This document shows positions 63,616 through 64,000 of a DNA stretch of 64,000 nt, in pieces. A program made the position numbers and the translations under genes. Under the pieces are notes generated by a model, which made no database searches, was not told where the DNA came from, and saw only the letters and a program-made list of their open reading frames with translations. Each line of letters begins with the position of its first letter. Position 1 is the first letter of the stretch. Source of the stretch: Verrucomicrobiales bacterium (GTDB lineage Bacteria; Verrucomicrobiota; Verrucomicrobiia; Limisphaerales; JAYPXF01); the NCBI GenBank assembly GCA_002715965.1, contig PBAL01000004.1, positions 62,001-126,000 on the forward strand. Direction: 5' to 3'.

Positions 63616-64000
63616 GGAACAAGCCAGAGCGTTCCTCGATCCACAGGTGCTTGGCCGACTCATGCACCTGCCCTTGGTGTCGCGCTTTGCGATGGAGGGA
63701 TCGGTGTCCGGCCAGCACAAGAGTCCCCATCGCGGTTCGAGTGTGGAGTTTGCGGAGTATCGCGGGTATGTGCCCGGCGATGACCTGCGCCGATTGGACT
63801 GGCGCGTGTTGGGCCGAACCGACCGGTTTTTCATCAAGGAGTTTGAAGCGGACACCAATCTGCGCATGCAGGTGGTCCTGGATTGCAGCGCGTCCATGGC
63901 TTTCTCCGGCGGTGAGGAAACCCGATTTGATTACGCACGAAAGATTGCCGCGACCCTGGGTTACCTTGCCGCCCGCCAGGGTGATGCGGTGGGCTTGAAT
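63608..64000 (+). CDS. DUF58-domain protein (partial, runs off the window)
   Basis: A GTG at 63608 starts 8 bases before the moxR stop and reads 131 codons to the window edge. The sequence matches the N-terminal part of DUF58 proteins: VLGRLMHLPLVSRFAMEGSV, SGQHKSPHRGSSVEFAEYRG, YVPGDDLRRLDWRVLGRTDR and FFIKEFEADTNLRMQVVLDC with SASMAF. This last segment is the start of a vWA-like MIDAS (DCSASM). It is the usual partner of MoxR ATPases. The rest lies beyond the window. Confidence 0.92.
   Translation, partial: MAEEQARAFLDPQVLGRLMHLPLVSRFAMEGSVSGQHKSPHRGSSVEFAEYRGYVPGDDLRRLDWRVLGRTDRFFIKEFEADTNLRMQVVLDCSASMAFSGGEETRFDYARKIAATLGYLAARQGDAVGLN

Overview
The window looks like a chromosomal segment of a Verrucomicrobiota bacterium, probably of the Pedosphaera/Limisphaera type. 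This is inferred from gene content: three secreted sulfatases, a DUF1549/DUF1553 plus DUF1501 pair, a heparinase II/III-like protein, a Tat-type sugar isomerase-like protein, DUF4399, DUF5069 and DUF2237 proteins, and a rhombosortase with its target lipoprotein. Base composition is moderately GC-rich and even, and I see no plasmid, phage or integrative-element backbone. The placement is not proven; no rRNA is present.

Left part (1-8.2 kb): a secreted sialidase-like protein, an Mrp-type ATPase, a decayed secreted-protein remnant, a His/Asp-rich lipoprotein, a DUF4399 protein, two oligopeptide-type ABC permeases and xseA.

8.2-21.4 kb (minus strand) is the transcription/translation cluster, read from right to left: tRNA-Thr, tuf, tRNA-Trp, tRNA-Ser, secE, nusG, rplK, rplA, rplJ, rplL, rpoB, rpoC. 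A good sigma70-like promoter sits above tRNA-Thr and a hairpin lies between rplL and rpoB. 21.4-25.4 kb holds a minus-strand run serA, parvulin, bcp, DUF2237, then a deletion-type remnant of a polysaccharide export gene.

25.5-35.4 kb mixes intact genes with decay: a truncated S41-type protease ending at a 202-bp inverted-repeat element, a sulfatase, an SRP RNA gene, a frameshifted secreted-protein gene, a 15-bp palindrome, a CNT nucleoside transporter, mutM, a Tat sugar isomerase, an uncharacterised two-gene membrane operon, DUF5069, and a lipoprotein/acyl-carrier-like gene with an apparent frameshift. 35.4-44.1 kb carries a heparinase-like gene, eda, and the tight cluster Dabb-thiG-rfaE1-gmhB, whose last two genes belong to ADP-heptose synthesis.

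44.1-64 kb: the DUF1549/1553 and DUF1501 operon, mfd, an orphan histidine kinase, a glycosyltransferase 9 pseudogene, the rhombosortase/rhombotarget lipoprotein pair, an SMR transporter, two sulfatases, an aminotransferase-hydrolase operon, and the start of a MoxR/DUF58 operon that leaves the window.

I found no CRISPR array, no toxin-antitoxin pair and no recognisable defence island. The most interesting signals are the rhombosortase pair, the paired single-pass membrane genes at 32.8-34.4 kb, the Ser-less carrier-protein-like gene, the many gene remnants, and several distinct intergenic palindromes.
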